Shown here in pieces: positions 21,666-33,051 of a stretch of 64,000 nucleotides of DNA. Source of the DNA: Evernia prunastri (Eukaryota > Ascomycota > Lecanoromycetes > Lecanorales > Parmeliaceae); contig NKYR01000040.1 in NCBI GenBank assembly GCA_003184365.1, forward strand, positions 1 to 64,000, given 5' to 3'. The position numbers were made by a program, and so were the translations under genes. The notes beneath the pieces are model-generated. The model was not told where the DNA came from. It made no database searches and saw only the letters and a list, made by a program, of their open reading frames with translations. The stretch's first letter is position 1. Every line of letters starts with the position of its first letter.

Positions 21666-23579
21666 ATGGCCGTTCAAGTTGATCCAGCTTTGTTTGCAGC
21701 TGTTGATTTTCAATATTCGATCGCCGGAGGCGGCACTGCTGGCCTAACACTTGCGGCGCGGCTGAGCGAGGATCCGGATGTCACCGTCATCGTTAACGAG
21801 GCCGGTCTTGACCGGGGTGATGATCCCAAGGTCCTCACTCCCGGCTTCACGCCCACCATGTGGGACGATCCGGACTATGACTGGATCTTCGAGACAGTGC
21901 CCCAGATCCACGGCAACGATCGTGTTGTTAACCATCCGCGTGGCAAACAGCTTGGAGAATCTAGCGCCATCAATTTCAATTATTGGACTCATGCGTCTCA
22001 GTAGGACATCAACGACTGGGGCGAACTTGGCAATCAGGAGTGGTCTTGGGATGAGCTTTTCCCCTACTTCCTCGAATCCGAGAATTATAGCGCTCCACCC
22101 GCGAGTGTCTCCTCACAGGTCGACACCACCTTCGTTAAGCCACCTCTGCATGGTGAACGTGGCCCAGTCCACAATTCCTTTCCCCATTTTTATGACAATT
22201 TCTACAAAGCTTGGGAGCCAACGTACAAAAAATTGGGGCTTGGACCTACCGGTGACCCAAAAGGAGGAATCGCGATTGGCGCCTACTCAACATTGCTGAG
22301 TATTGACATCAAAAACGCTTCTAGAAGTTACGCCGGAAATGAATCCTACAAACCGAATGCTGCAAGGCCTAACCTGAAGGTTCTTACCGGCGCCTTTGCG
22401 ACCAAAGTCGTCTTTGCTACTCTAAGACGCCCCTGGTAGCTCGCGGTATCACCTTCACAGTTAACGGCGACACTTATACTGCTTCGGCAAGACGCGAGGT
22501 TATTGTCTGCGCGGGAACGTTCCAAGCTCCTCATTCCCTAGAGCTTTCTGGAATAGGAAATGCGTCCCTGCTCAGGTCAAACGGCATTGATGTGCTATAC
22601 GACAATCCGAACGTAGCGAGAATCTTCAGGACCACATTCTCCTTCCCTTGGCGTTTAAAGCTGCTTCAGGAGATGTCACGTTTGAGTCGCTACGCAACGA
22701 GATCACTTTGCGACTGCCCTCGCGGAGTATATTTCGAGCCACACCGGTCCCCTCTCCTCAGGTACATGCAACGCTTACGTCTTCTTCAGTCAGGTTCTCG
22801 CTGCTCTGAATCAAGGTCTGTGATCTCCAGCCTCCACACCAAAATTTAGCGTACAGAGAGGCGTAGACGAATTCAAATTAATCCAATCTCAGACCTATCC
22901 CAGAGTCTCTTCTCCGCGCGCCGCCCTCTAGCAACGTCCCAGGGCAAGCAAAGAAAGATGTGCTCATCCTCCAAAAGCTCCTCGACCCCAAAGAAGCAGG
23001 CTTGCAAGAGGTCTACCTTCCAGGCGGTACAACTCGCCAACATGATGACAACGCGAGTCTGCTCTTCAGCCCGGACCCCGCTCTCTATCCCGGAAACTAC
23101 TTCTCCATGCTTACTGTCCTCGAACACCCACTCTCCCGCGGTAGCGTGCATCTCACATCCGCCGATCCCACCGTCTACCCGGCCATCGACCCAAACTACC
23201 TCTCCCACCCTCTCGACCTCTTCGTCCTCTCGCAAGCCATGTTGCATCTAAAGCAAGTTGCTCGCACGGCACCGCTATCGACGCATCTCAAGGATGGAGG
23301 TCACGCCTTTCAGCCTGGCTTCTAAGAGCTCAATGAGGGGAACGCGGAGCTTTTGTGAAGAATAGCTTCAGCAGCGAATATCACCCAATAGGCACCTGCG
23401 CCATGGGGCCGAGGGAGGAGGGTGGAGTGGTGAATGAGAGGATGGTGGTACATGGAACGAGAAATCTGAGGGTTGTCGATGCGAGTGTCTTCCCTTTGCA
23501 GGTGAGGGGGAATTTGGCAAGTCTGGTGTACGCGGTTGCGGAGAGGGTGGCGGACTTCATCGAGGCAGACAGCGTTTAG
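21666..23579 (+). pseudogene. GMC-family FAD oxidoreductase pseudogene
   Basis: Starts at ATG 21666. N-terminal FAD-binding Rossmann motif GGGTAGLTLAARLSE and GMC signature 1-like PRGKQLGESSAINF are present. An in-frame TAG at 22002-22004 interrupts the frame where relatives usually have Lys (DINDWGELG follows). Further breaks: near 22,425 (frame jumps to PLVARGITFTVNG), near 22,615 (ENLQDHI continues in another frame), in 22,830-22,950, and at 23,324-23,360 (TAA, then a shift). The C-terminal domain with the catalytic-region YHPIGTCAMG and DASVFPLQVRGN is readable at 23,355-23,579. Product class: choline dehydrogenase/glucose oxidase-like flavoprotein. At least five separate lesions make a functional protein unlikely. 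Confidence 0.85.
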
Positions 23580-23919
23580 ATAAAGTAGGGGACGGAAAGG
23601 ACCTACTGTCTCAAACAGAAACCTTCTCTGCTTTCTACATCAAGAGAAGAACGATAATCGGGGCCCAAGACTCTAAGCGAGAGATCAAGGAAATCCCCAC
23701 CATTGATACCCACGTGTCTGAATCGGTCCCATCCGTTATCGTAGACATCCAAGAAAAATCCTACTGTAGAGCCGCACCCTCTGCCGAAATAGCGGCACCG
23801 CAAAATTGGCGATCGCGACACGCGATCCGCTCATGCTCTTCACAAAACCCCTCTGTCCCCCCCACGACTGCAACTTATAAATTGCCGAGAACCCCACCCC
23901 CCAATTCGCAAACCTAATC
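23580..23919. other. Spacer between GMC relic and secreted-protein gene
   Basis: 340 bp with no supported gene; it presumably contains the promoter of the secreted-protein gene at 23920. Confidence 0.5.
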
Positions 23920-24579
23920 ATGCTACCCACCCTCCTAGCCCCCCTCCTCATCGCAACGCTCTCCACCGCAGAAGTAATCTGCAACCCCAATGTCCCGCCT
24001 CCCCTCCTCCCTTCCCTCCAATCCTGCGACTACGCCATCCACCGCCTCGAAGTGTTACAGCAAACCTGCGGCCTCCACCCCGTCATATTCTCCCCCACCG
24101 CATCCGGCCCTTACACCGTGTCTCTCCCTGCCATAGTCGTCGGTGCCGGGCCCAACTACACGCCCACAACGCGCGTGTGGTGCGCGATCCTGATACTGTG
24201 GCAGCCGCGGCCGACGGCGCGGCCTGCGATCGAAGGGCGGGACGTGTTCCGCTTCAGCAAGGTGTTGCAGGCGGCGAACGGGATCCGGGACCGGTGCGTG
24301 CAGGGGGCGCCGGGACGGCGGAGGATGGTGGGGAGGGAGTGGGTGGAGCCGAATCAGTGGGTGGATGTGCAGTTTGGTGTGGTGTTTGGGCCAGAGATGG
24401 TGGGGCGGGGGTGGGGGAATTTCAGCGGTGGTGGTGTGGTTGGGCGCGGGGGGGGGAAGGTGACGGTGTTGATGGCGGATGGAACGAGTAGGAGTGTTGA
24501 TGCTTCTGCGTTGAATCAGGTGGGGGGTTGTGGAGGGATGCTGAGCCTTGGGAACGAGACGGTTGGTGTGATTGAGTGA
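23920..24579 (+). CDS. Small secreted cysteine protein
   Basis: Single exon, 219 aa. A signal peptide is evident (MLPTLLAPLLIATLSTAEV). Six Cys are spaced through the mature chain: CNPN near the N-terminus, C-x3-AI block (CDYAIHRLEV), QQTCG, VWCAILIL, DRCVQ and a late GGCGG. The order Cys-AI-helix, hydrophobic WCAIxI strand, AANGIRDRCV helix, Trp-rich end is shared with the protein at 41103-41985, so both seem to belong to one fungal secreted family with two disulfides or more. The pattern is loosely like Ecp2/Hce2-type extracellular proteins, but I would not assign it. The second half is very G-rich (GGGG runs), unlike the C-rich first half, a strong strand-composition switch inside one gene. 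Confidence 0.7.
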   Translation: MLPTLLAPLLIATLSTAEVICNPNVPPPLLPSLQSCDYAIHRLEVLQQTCGLHPVIFSPTASGPYTVSLPAIVVGAGPNYTPTTRVWCAILILWQPRPTARPAIEGRDVFRFSKVLQAANGIRDRCVQGAPGRRRMVGREWVEPNQWVDVQFGVVFGPEMVGRGWGNFSGGGVVGRGGGKVTVLMADGTSRSVDASALNQVGGCGGMLSLGNETVGVIE

Positions 24580-26016
24580 CTTTGTTAGATGAAGTTGTGT
24601 TTATTGAGTTATTCATGCTTGACTTTGGATATGAGTGATGAGGCAGAGCTCTATGAACACGGCGCGAGGTGCTTTAAGGGAATCTGGGCCGAACGAGATT
24701 CTGCAAGCACGTGTCAGCAAAGAATATCCACGGCCTCCAATCTGACGCCCCAAGGAGCTGCGTTGTCCTTGGTAAAAAGATGGGTCTAGGAAAAAGCTGT
24801 GTCGATGTTGAAGGAGTGTCTGTCCTGGAGACAGTGAGTCGGCGACTTCAACGTATATCGCTTTCAGTACATCACGATCGACCAGTAGTTTAGCGGTAGC
24901 CGAAAAGATTGTTGTCATTTTCGGCGCCTGAAGGAACGGTCTTTGCCACGTGGTCTTAGCGCTTGAGTATGTCCATATCTGACAGGCGCAAATAACGCGA
25001 GACGTTCTTCGTGAAGTGGCTTATTACGTATCCTTCTACTGCGTCTGCCGCGTAGAGAATCGACGAGAGCATTTTGGATACCAGCGTTTGGCTATTGAAG
25101 CTAACCTCAAGATGATGGCGAAGTTGATCTCGAACACAGAGTTTGGTGGCAGCGGAGAGAAGAACATTAACAGAGCCAGGATATCAAGTACTATGTGGTA
25201 CCGATATCAAGTGTCAAGTTCCTTGCATCGAGATATTGGCCAAAAGTCCTACTTGTGGGGTACCATGTGCATGCTGTTGAATACTAGACTACCTGACGAC
25301 TGTAGTGAGTACATTAAGGAGTGATAGCTACCTACCTACGACGATGCTTCGCTCCGTAGAGATGTGCCAAGCCCACTAGTCTGGTAGGGCTGACTGCTAA
25401 TTCCACGCGGATTACGGACCACTTTACAACATCCCTAAGGTAGGTACAATACGTTATTCATCCACGAGGCAGGCATTGGCCTACTTTAGGTGCAGGATTT
25501 TGGCTCGCAGAAGAATTCATCGCAGACCGCAGGCCACTATGCCTGAGGTTTCTCACAAGAACCCAACTGCCATTCAAGGGCGGCGCGACCTACTCTGACA
25601 GTCCTTCAGGCTGCAAGCTCCAAAGGCAAGCTTGTGCAATACGGCAATGCGGGCTCCTCGTACGACGTGTCATGGTCCAGCTCAATAATGTCAGCGTCGC
25701 TCGAATGGCGGCAGTTCAGCTACAAGCTTAGCAGCTAAACAAGCCATCTCGCGTCGGGGACCAATGGATAGCTCGCTCCTTGTAGTAGCCTTTTCCCAAG
25801 GGAGTAACAACCATGGGCTAGGGAGTAACAACCATGGGCTAGGCCCAGGCCAAGAAGGATGGCTCCCGGCCATCTATTTTCCGCCTTTCCCCAATCTTGG
25901 CGCAAAAACAAAAGCAAAGATCATCGCACTCTGCGAGTGATAGAGATAAATCTTGGGATGAACACACTCCTGCCTAAATTACCCAGTCTTAGATTCCCGC
26001 GACCGGGGCGCGGAAG
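24580..26016. other. Intergenic region upstream of the NLR-like gene
   Basis: Frames at 25016-25324 and 25859-26047 are open but unrecognised; the latter overlaps the likely 5' UTR of the patatin gene. A perfect 21-bp tandem duplication lies at 25800-25841. Confidence 0.4.
25800..25841. repeat. Two perfect 21-bp tandem repeats
   Basis: Unit GGGAGTAACAACCATGGGCTA occurs twice head to tail, about 180 bp upstream of the NLR-like start codon. The unit contains the palindrome CCATGG. Confidence 0.9.
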
Positions 26017-29000
26017 ATGGCGTGCCTTCCAATCTCAAACAGTCTGAGAATCCTATCTATTGATGGTGGCGGTATGAAAGGCTACACAACACTGCTCATA
26101 CTGAAAAGAATCTTTCGTGCCTTAAGGATAGCCGCTAAGAAGGAGGGTATCGATCTCGCTGATGAGCCGAGGCCTTGCGATGTATTTGATCTCATTGTGG
26201 GCACATCGACAGGGGGTTTAATTGCCGTTATGCTTGGTAGGCTACATATGACTGTAGATGAATGCATCGAACAGTACGAACTCTTAGGTTCGCGTGTCTT
26301 CGGGAAACGGCAGTGGGGCGGTCAGACAGGAAGGTTGGTCAAGGGAATGTTCAATTCAACCTTCTATGAGATCGATACGTTGCAGGCAGCTATCAAATCG
26401 GTTCTAGAGCTACGTGGGATAGATATTCCGGAGGACTTCAAAGAGAGTGCGCCAGTCTGCAAAACGTGAGAATGATGATGATCACTATTTGGTCTGTAGG
26501 CTCACCGTTGTAGTATGGTTTGTGTGACCCGGAAAAAGACATCCACGGCTAGCGTTTTGCGAAATTACGAATCGGAACATTCAACGCAGGAAAACTACAA
26601 ATGCACGATTTGGGAAGCGGCAAGTGCTACGGCAGCAGCTCCCATGTTCTTCAAAGCCGTTAAGTTCACAGCTGGAGGAGAAACATGGTGCGACGGTGGA
26701 CTACATCGTAATAATCCTATCAACGTAGCCCTCGCCGAGCTTCGACTCGAGACTGATTGGAAGGATAAGCCCATCGGGTGTGTGCTCAGCCTTGGAACAG
26801 GCGCTCCCCAGATCAAGGGCGTTTCCGATAATCTTGCGAAATTTCTTCAAGGCTCTGTCGACATAATGACCGATTCCGAGAAGATTGCCGATGAGTTTGC
26901 TATGTCCAAGGATGGCCAAGAGCTGGCTGACACTCGGCGGTACTTCCGTTTCAGTGTTGTCCAAGGCATGGAGGCTTTGCAGATGGATGAATTCAAAGAG
27001 ACAGAGCAGATGAAATCGTTGACAGAGCGTTACCTCGGTAAGATTGGAAGCGGCAACGAGGTGGACCGATGTGCGAAATCGCTGTTACATCCTGATCAAA
27101 TTCGTTAGTGTAGCGTGATAGCGTAGCATCAGCCGCGATGTTGCTAAAGTGTAGTCACAGGGCAACAAAAGGTTAGATACAAGCCTTCGCTATTGCCGTA
27201 TCGTCATTGCCTTCACTTTGTCGAACGAAATGCGTACAGTGCAGAGCTACATCGATTCTTCAACCTCAGGATTCAGGGACAACAAAGATTCATACTCCGG
27301 GGTCTCGGAGGAATAGGGTGAGTCAGATGACTGTGGTACGCTGTGGCAAGCTCTAACTGCCGTAAAGGAAGACCCAAATAGCGCTCCAATACGCTGTACG
27401 TCTTCTCGAGGTCCAGATTTCCTCTTCTGGGCCAAACGTCGAGCTTTGAGACATGTTTTGGGAGTATTTACTCTCTGGGCGTGTTTCAAGGCTTGCGAGC
27501 CCCTTCAAACAAGCAAGACTGACCCATGAACAGCAGTCAATGCGATCTAGACTCTCGGTCTTTTGGGTTCGAGCTGATAACCTTGCCAACTTTCTCAATG
27601 ATTTCTCCCAAATAATGGACCTAATCGAGTCCTCAGACACTCATCTGAGCATAAGTCAAGATCGTCCTCGCTTGGCGCGAGAGGTCACAGCTAGACTGGA
27701 AGAGGACCCAGATTCGTGGCTTCTTATACTGGACAACGCGGACGATTTTGATCTCTTTGTTGGAACAGCTGGGAGGGAAAATGCGATCAGCAGCTATGTT
27801 CCTAGAGAGGGTCGTGTCCTCATCACGACACGCAACTCTCGGTTCCAAGGTACAGTAGCTGCTGCGACAGACGGCTTGCATGTCAAGCCAATGGACACGA
27901 GCGAAGCCAAAGATCTACTCATGAAATCAATTCCACCTGATCTTACCAGCCAGAGCTCCCCGGCTATCCTGGACGAGTTGTTGGGCTTACTCGGCAACCT
28001 GCCGCTAGCTTTAGCTCAAGCCGCCGCCAATATTGCTGATCAGCACCGCCCAGTGCAGGAATATATTGCTGCTTATCGTGACAGGCGAAACAGACCATCG
28101 CTGATGCAGGAACCTGTATTGGATTACGAGACACAGCAGTCGAGAATCAGTCGTCAATCTCTACTGGTGACCTACGAAATATCGTTCGAGGACCTTGAAA
28201 GGGAACATCAGCTATCCGCTCGCTGTCTTAATTATTTCGGATTTTTCCATTGGCAGAAAATACCGGAATATTGTATCCGCGCTCTGCCAGGACTCAAAGA
28301 ACTTGACGACCAGTCTTTCCGTGATACGATAAAGCATCTCCTCCATTTGTCGTTGATCGAGGAGTCTTCATATCACGACCGCAGCGAGTATTCTGTTCAC
28401 CCTGTCATCCACGAAAGAATCTCGGATCGATTGTCCCTTGAAGAGAAGAGGTCAAATCTGAGCGATAGTGTCGCAGTCATGATGTCCAAATTCCCGCGTA
28501 TCCGTAAAACCAAAGAGCGTGAGTATTTCGCTTCGTGCCGACACTTGCAATCACATGCATTGTTACAGATCAACTTCGCCACAGAGATTCATCTGAAGAG
28601 TAGCGAGCTAGCTCGTCTAAACCGCTGCTGTGCTGAATTTCTACGACGTTCCGGTATGACATTTGACAGTGTTCAGTTAGCTGCACAAGCTGTCGCCATG
28701 ATACAAGAAACCTCGGGGCCTCACAGTAGCTCGGCCATCCGCGCCTATATCGAAAAAATGGCCTGTTTGAACTACGATGCTCAGTATCGAGAGGCATACA
28801 AACAATCAAAATTTGCTGTGGAAGCATTAGTCTCTGCCGAATTAGACAATGAACACGATCTAGTCTTGCGCGGAGACATATTAAATCAGAGCTTGAAGGC
28901 CTGTCGTGGCCTGGGTAAGTATAGAAGCCGAAGAGATTGCAAATGAGCTTATGGTTATGAGCACTGAATTACAAGAAGATACTGATGCCAATCTCCACGA

Positions 29001-30114
29001 CCGCTTCAACTTTGCGGTCACTCTGCGCAAGCAGAAGAGGTACCTGGAAGCTCAGAAAATCAACAACGAATTGCTCGATTCAATGACTTACCAACAGCGA
29101 ACATCACACAGGCTGATTTATCTGAGAGCTTATAGTCTTACAGCGAGTATTTTGAGCGATATGCGAGAAGGATCGGATACCGAGCCGAGCTTCATTTTAA
29201 ATAACGAAGAAGAGAAGTCCATACTTCGAACCTTTCAAGAGGTATTCGATGAATACAGTGCCAATTTTCCCATTACAGACAGAGACCTTTGGAAAGGCTG
29301 CAACAATCTTTTGGGTGAGTTGGAGCATACAGGGAAGGCACCAGAAGCGGCGGAAGTACTAGTGAGCATGTTAACCAAGGCCGTTGAGGCAAAATTACGC
29401 TTGGAAGGCCGGACGATTCCGACGTTCAGGAAGACCCTAAGATATGGGCTGAATGTGATGGAGTTACTGCATGGGACTAGAGATGCTCGCCAGGGACCGC
29501 CAGGCTTACCGATCGCAAATCTCCTCATTCAGACGATAGCACTGGCTGGCACTACAACCAAAAGGCTCTGGCACGATTCCCCTACGTTACGCAAGTTTGC
29601 TGACGTGTTTATGAGTCTTGGCGACTGGCGCAAAGCAGAAGAACTACTTTTGGGAGCTTTGCAAGACGTCAGTTTGGAGGAAGACAGATCGATCGAAGGA
29701 CGGATCCACTACGATCTCATGTTGGCTATTGCACGACAGGGACGCATAGACGATGCGAGGCGTTATAGGGATGATCATCTTGCCCTGATTTTCCCCGAAG
29801 AGTCTAAAATTGGCGACTTTGATGAGCGTCTACAGCGAGATAGAGAAACAAAAGAAACCTACGACAAGGCCAAGAGTATTATTGCTGGTCGAGATAGAAA
29901 GGTGTCAGAAAAATGGTGGAGAGAGAACAGGAAAGTGCTCAACAGAGCCCAGCTTCGTTACGGTCTTCTGGTATCTGCGACGGCTGAAGAGGATCCAGGT
30001 CCCTACCAAAATACTTCGGAAGCAGCAGTGACAAAGCAGAAGGGAAAAACTCGAGGGCTCGGAGGTCTGATCGACAAGCTCCACATATCTCCTCATTCCA
30101 GCTCGCATCCGTGA
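26017..30114 (+). CDS. Patatin-NB-ARC-TPR NLR-like protein (one frameshift)
   Basis: Exons 26017-26465, 26514-27103, 27155-27317, 27368-27395, 27534-30114; about 1,270 aa. The patatin lipase domain has oxyanion DGGGMKG (residues 16-22), nucleophile GTSTGG (Ser64) and catalytic Asp in CDGGLHRN (Asp210). A linker with FVERN leads to an NB-ARC domain: P-loop GLGGIGKTQ restored by splicing intron 3, Walker B SWLLILDNADD, RVLITTRN, GNLPLALAQAA, and YSVHPVIHE at the MHD position. TPR-like helices follow to the C-terminus. This is the architecture of fungal STAND/NLR proteins involved in allorecognition or defence. Near 28,918-28,925 the frame shifts by one base within a TPR (GLGKYR / EAEEIANELM). 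A 61-nt GTAAGT...CAAG intron at 28,915 would also restore frame but would delete conserved TPR sequence. So this is either a recent null allele or a sequencing error. Confidence 0.85.
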
Positions 30115-31552
30115 ACCTTGGGTGTACGAGCACAAAGACATCCGGTATATGTGCAAAAGCATTACCGACACCCTAGAACACGCACCGCGGTTTTTCAATT
30201 TACAGGCCGGAAACGATGGATCGGATTTGATATTATGCAGACACACCCTATGAGACCTGTTGCCTGCAAGACATATTCCCTAGTGTGGATTTGAAAAGCA
30301 CCATGCTCTTCGAGCCAGGACAACAAAACTATCTGAGGCACTTCACCTATTCACCTGCGGCTTTGAGCAGTAGTGTCACGGATGTCGACATAGCTGGTCT
30401 CGCGAAGAACTGTATTGTCACGAACCAGAGGTCTTTGCTCAGCCTCACGCTATTCATCTTTGGTTTGGGATTAGGTCAGTCTGCCATGCCACTCGCCACA
30501 CCCTGACCTTCGAGCATCATCTGACATAGCCAATTACACGACAGGTCCCATGGTATTCCCCCATTCTCAGTGAAGTCCTAGACCCGCGCCGAATGTACCC
30601 CAGCGACCCCGAATCGCCGTCATCCTCATTAGCCTTGCAGCTGTAGCGCCAAGCGTCCAAATCCTCCTCATCGCTCGCGACATCGATGCTGTTGCCTTCA
30701 GCGCACCGATGGCCTCCTCCAGCTTTGCGCATACCGGAAACACGAGGTATTATCATGGCTGCATATAGTGCTGCGCCGTTCATTACCCTTTTATAGGTAC
30801 ACCAGTACGCTCTTCGGGGGTAATGTTGTTGGGAGCAATGATTGGCAGTGGCTTCACGGGATCCAGCTCGTTGTGTCCAGCACACCCGGGCCTTAATTTC
30901 CTCGATGGTGCTGAAAATGCGCGCACGCAGCGACTGTGCTGTCGAGATGAAACGTGAAGCCGAGAAAAGAAAGGAAGAGGCGAGGTTAATTAGACAACGG
31001 GGCAAGGTGTTGACCAAAGGTCACCCGTACAGCGAACGAGACCTACCGGAACCCCCGCGAACCCGTGGCAGTTCCATCTGCCCTTTGGTATAAATCGTCA
31101 TCATCTTCGTATTCCACCTCAGCACTAATGCCGAGCCATCGTTTCCCAGCCCCTGTGATAGCAACCCCCGACCCACACAGAGTGCGGTCCTTCACCTGGA
31201 CCGCCAGAGCTGTGACGGCTACCAAAATATCAGTCCTTGCGAAGATCAGAGATTCAGCGCCTCCCTTGCTGTGGTCCAGCGAAGACGTGGGTAACCAGGA
31301 AGAGGTTGCGGGTTGATACGAGACTTAAAACACAATGCTCGATTTCGAAAGTCATAAAAACTACAATGCACTGCCCCTAGACTGGGACGAGGCTACGAAA
31401 ATCTTCTTTTCACACTCGAACAAAGCCACGCGACGAACCTCCCCATTCTCCCTTGGAGACAACAATCCTGGACCGATCCTCACCACCTCACCCCACCTTC
31501 AGCCCAACCCAGCCACGTACCGTAGTCACCAAAACCCCCCTCCATCCGACCT
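30115..31552. other. Region with an unresolved minus-strand coding trace
   Basis: Minus strand 30,900-30,790 encodes a protein-like stretch ending NNITPEERTGVPIKG before a stop, and 31,225-31,046 encodes RTLCGSGVAITGAGKRWLG followed by an acidic run and a GTAGGT donor. I could not build one consistent gene. Plus frame 30285-30506 is unrecognised. Confidence 0.3.
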
Positions 31553-31810
31553 CTAGCACCTGCAGCGCTCGCACAAATCCCGTATCCACCCCTGTCCCCG
31601 ACAATACCAACAATTGTACCAAGGGGAGATGCGACCCGTTCCGCTACACATCATACACGGCGCGTTGCCACTGTAGACCAGTCTGCCAGTGCCGCCGCAG
31701 GGGTGGCAGGGAGCAGGGACGCCGTATCTCCCGCGGGTACCGTTGCAGGCCGTGCACTGCAGCCACACGTAGCCGGTGGAGTTGCAGATGCCGCAGCGAC
31801 GTTGGGACAT
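31553..31810 (-). CDS. J-less DnaJ-type zinc-finger miniprotein (copy A)
   Basis: Single exon, 85 aa, ATG at 31810. The protein is almost entirely CxxC units in DnaJ cysteine-rich style: CGICNSTG, CTACNGTR, CHPCGGTG, CMMCSGTG, CWYCRGQG and a final CERC. No J domain, G/F linker or substrate-binding domain is present in this frame or nearby. In DnaJ/Hsp40 the CxxCxGxG domain binds two zinc ions and helps hold unfolded clients. Here it stands alone, so a zinc-binding chaperone-like or redox role is inference only. It aligns along its whole length with the gene at 33052-33360, same strand, 1.2 kb upstream, so the two are tandem paralogues. An 18-G run lies about 90 bp upstream of the ATG. Confidence 0.7.
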   Translation of the reverse strand: MSQRRCGICNSTGYVWLQCTACNGTRGRYGVPAPCHPCGGTGRLVYSGNAPCMMCSGTGRISPWYNCWYCRGQGWIRDLCERCRC

Positions 31811-33051
31811 TGTGGGATTGGGTCGGTATGTGGAGACCTAGATAAGATGGCTTTGTGGGATTCCGTCCGCGGTTGTTCTGCTGTTTTGCTGGTGGGTGGG
31901 GGGGGGGGGGGGGGGCGCGCCAAAGTCCTGTTTTGGGTTCAGGAAACGGTGCCTGTTGACGCTTGTCGGTTTCACTTCCTGGAGGAATGATGGGCAGTAT
32001 CTTTGCTCAGTGAATGAGGGAGAGCTTTATATACATTCTTCGGAGGGTCCGTGTTTGTCCAACGAAAAGAACGTCGCATCTCGGACCGTTGCTGTTTGCC
32101 GTTGAGGCTTTTGCTAGCTTTCGATAAGTGCCTACTTCCATCACATCCTTATTCATATTCTGCTATCATATAAACGAAGAAATGTATGACCATATAATAG
32201 AGCGAGTACGGCCGTTCGTAGCATTGACTGTAGACAGCATCGTAGCCTCTCCTAGAACAATGTTTCTCTCCTCACTGATGCCAATTTCCTAGCCTTCTCA
32301 GGTCCCAAGCCGCGCTCGTGTGGCGAAAATTGAGAGACTATCGCGAGAATGCTTGATGTGTCAACCGCACAGGCTTTTGTTGATGTGCCTACATTGGTAG
32401 AATGCGAGAGAGGGCTTGCTGTTGAGTGTATTGAGGAATAGGTTCGAGCCGCACTGGCGTCTGATATGAACATCTATCACTTGCATCGCATCACCCTTGC
32501 ATCTGCACTAACACTGCACCGCCCGTTTCCATCGAAAATTGCGATTTCCCCTGATTTGCGTTACCGTGAACGAGTGAACACCCCTGTTTTGCGACCGTTG
32601 ATGCGCTTTCGCTTGCCTTCCTCCTCCAACTCCTAGCCCTCTAGCCGCTGCTATGCTGTCTAATCTGCCTGATTCGTACTTCGTTTTTTGGCTAAGCATT
32701 CTGGCCCCTTTCCTTCGGCTCCTCAGTGCTATAATAGATGGCAATTCAAGGAGGGAGTAAGTGGACGATGTCGTGGAAGGGCGCTGAAATGCCGTGATGG
32801 TAGCGCATTCTTTGTAGCTGGACAATTGAGTAAAACGTAAGACTATGGGCCTCTCACGAAGAAGCTGTCTCCATGTGTAAGGTCCTGAGACCATAGCGTT
32901 TTTTCAGGTGACGATTGATTCGTTATTCTATAAAGAAGAGCGGCTAATTATTCTAAGATACATGCCAAGCATCGCGGAGAGATCAACACCGCAACAACAA
33001 CACCACCCTCTCTCAAGAGTTGACTTTCCAAAATCTCGCGAGCAAATCAAG
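31811..33051. other. Spacer between the two zinc-finger genes
   Basis: Contains a run of 18 G at 31898-31915 and open but unrecognised minus frames (32473-32252, 32894-32508). No gene is supported. Confidence 0.4.

Noticed and set aside
28915..28975. 61-nt GTAAGT...CAAG intron that would repair the NLR-like frame
   Set aside because: It would delete conserved TPR residues (EAEEIANELM), and the acceptor region lacks a good branch site; a one-base indel fits the protein family better. Kept as an alternative in the finding.
30517..31225. Possible minus-strand gene (frames 31225-31046 and 31017-30517)
   Set aside because: The protein-like pieces lie in different frames, and no consistent start, splice and stop set was found.
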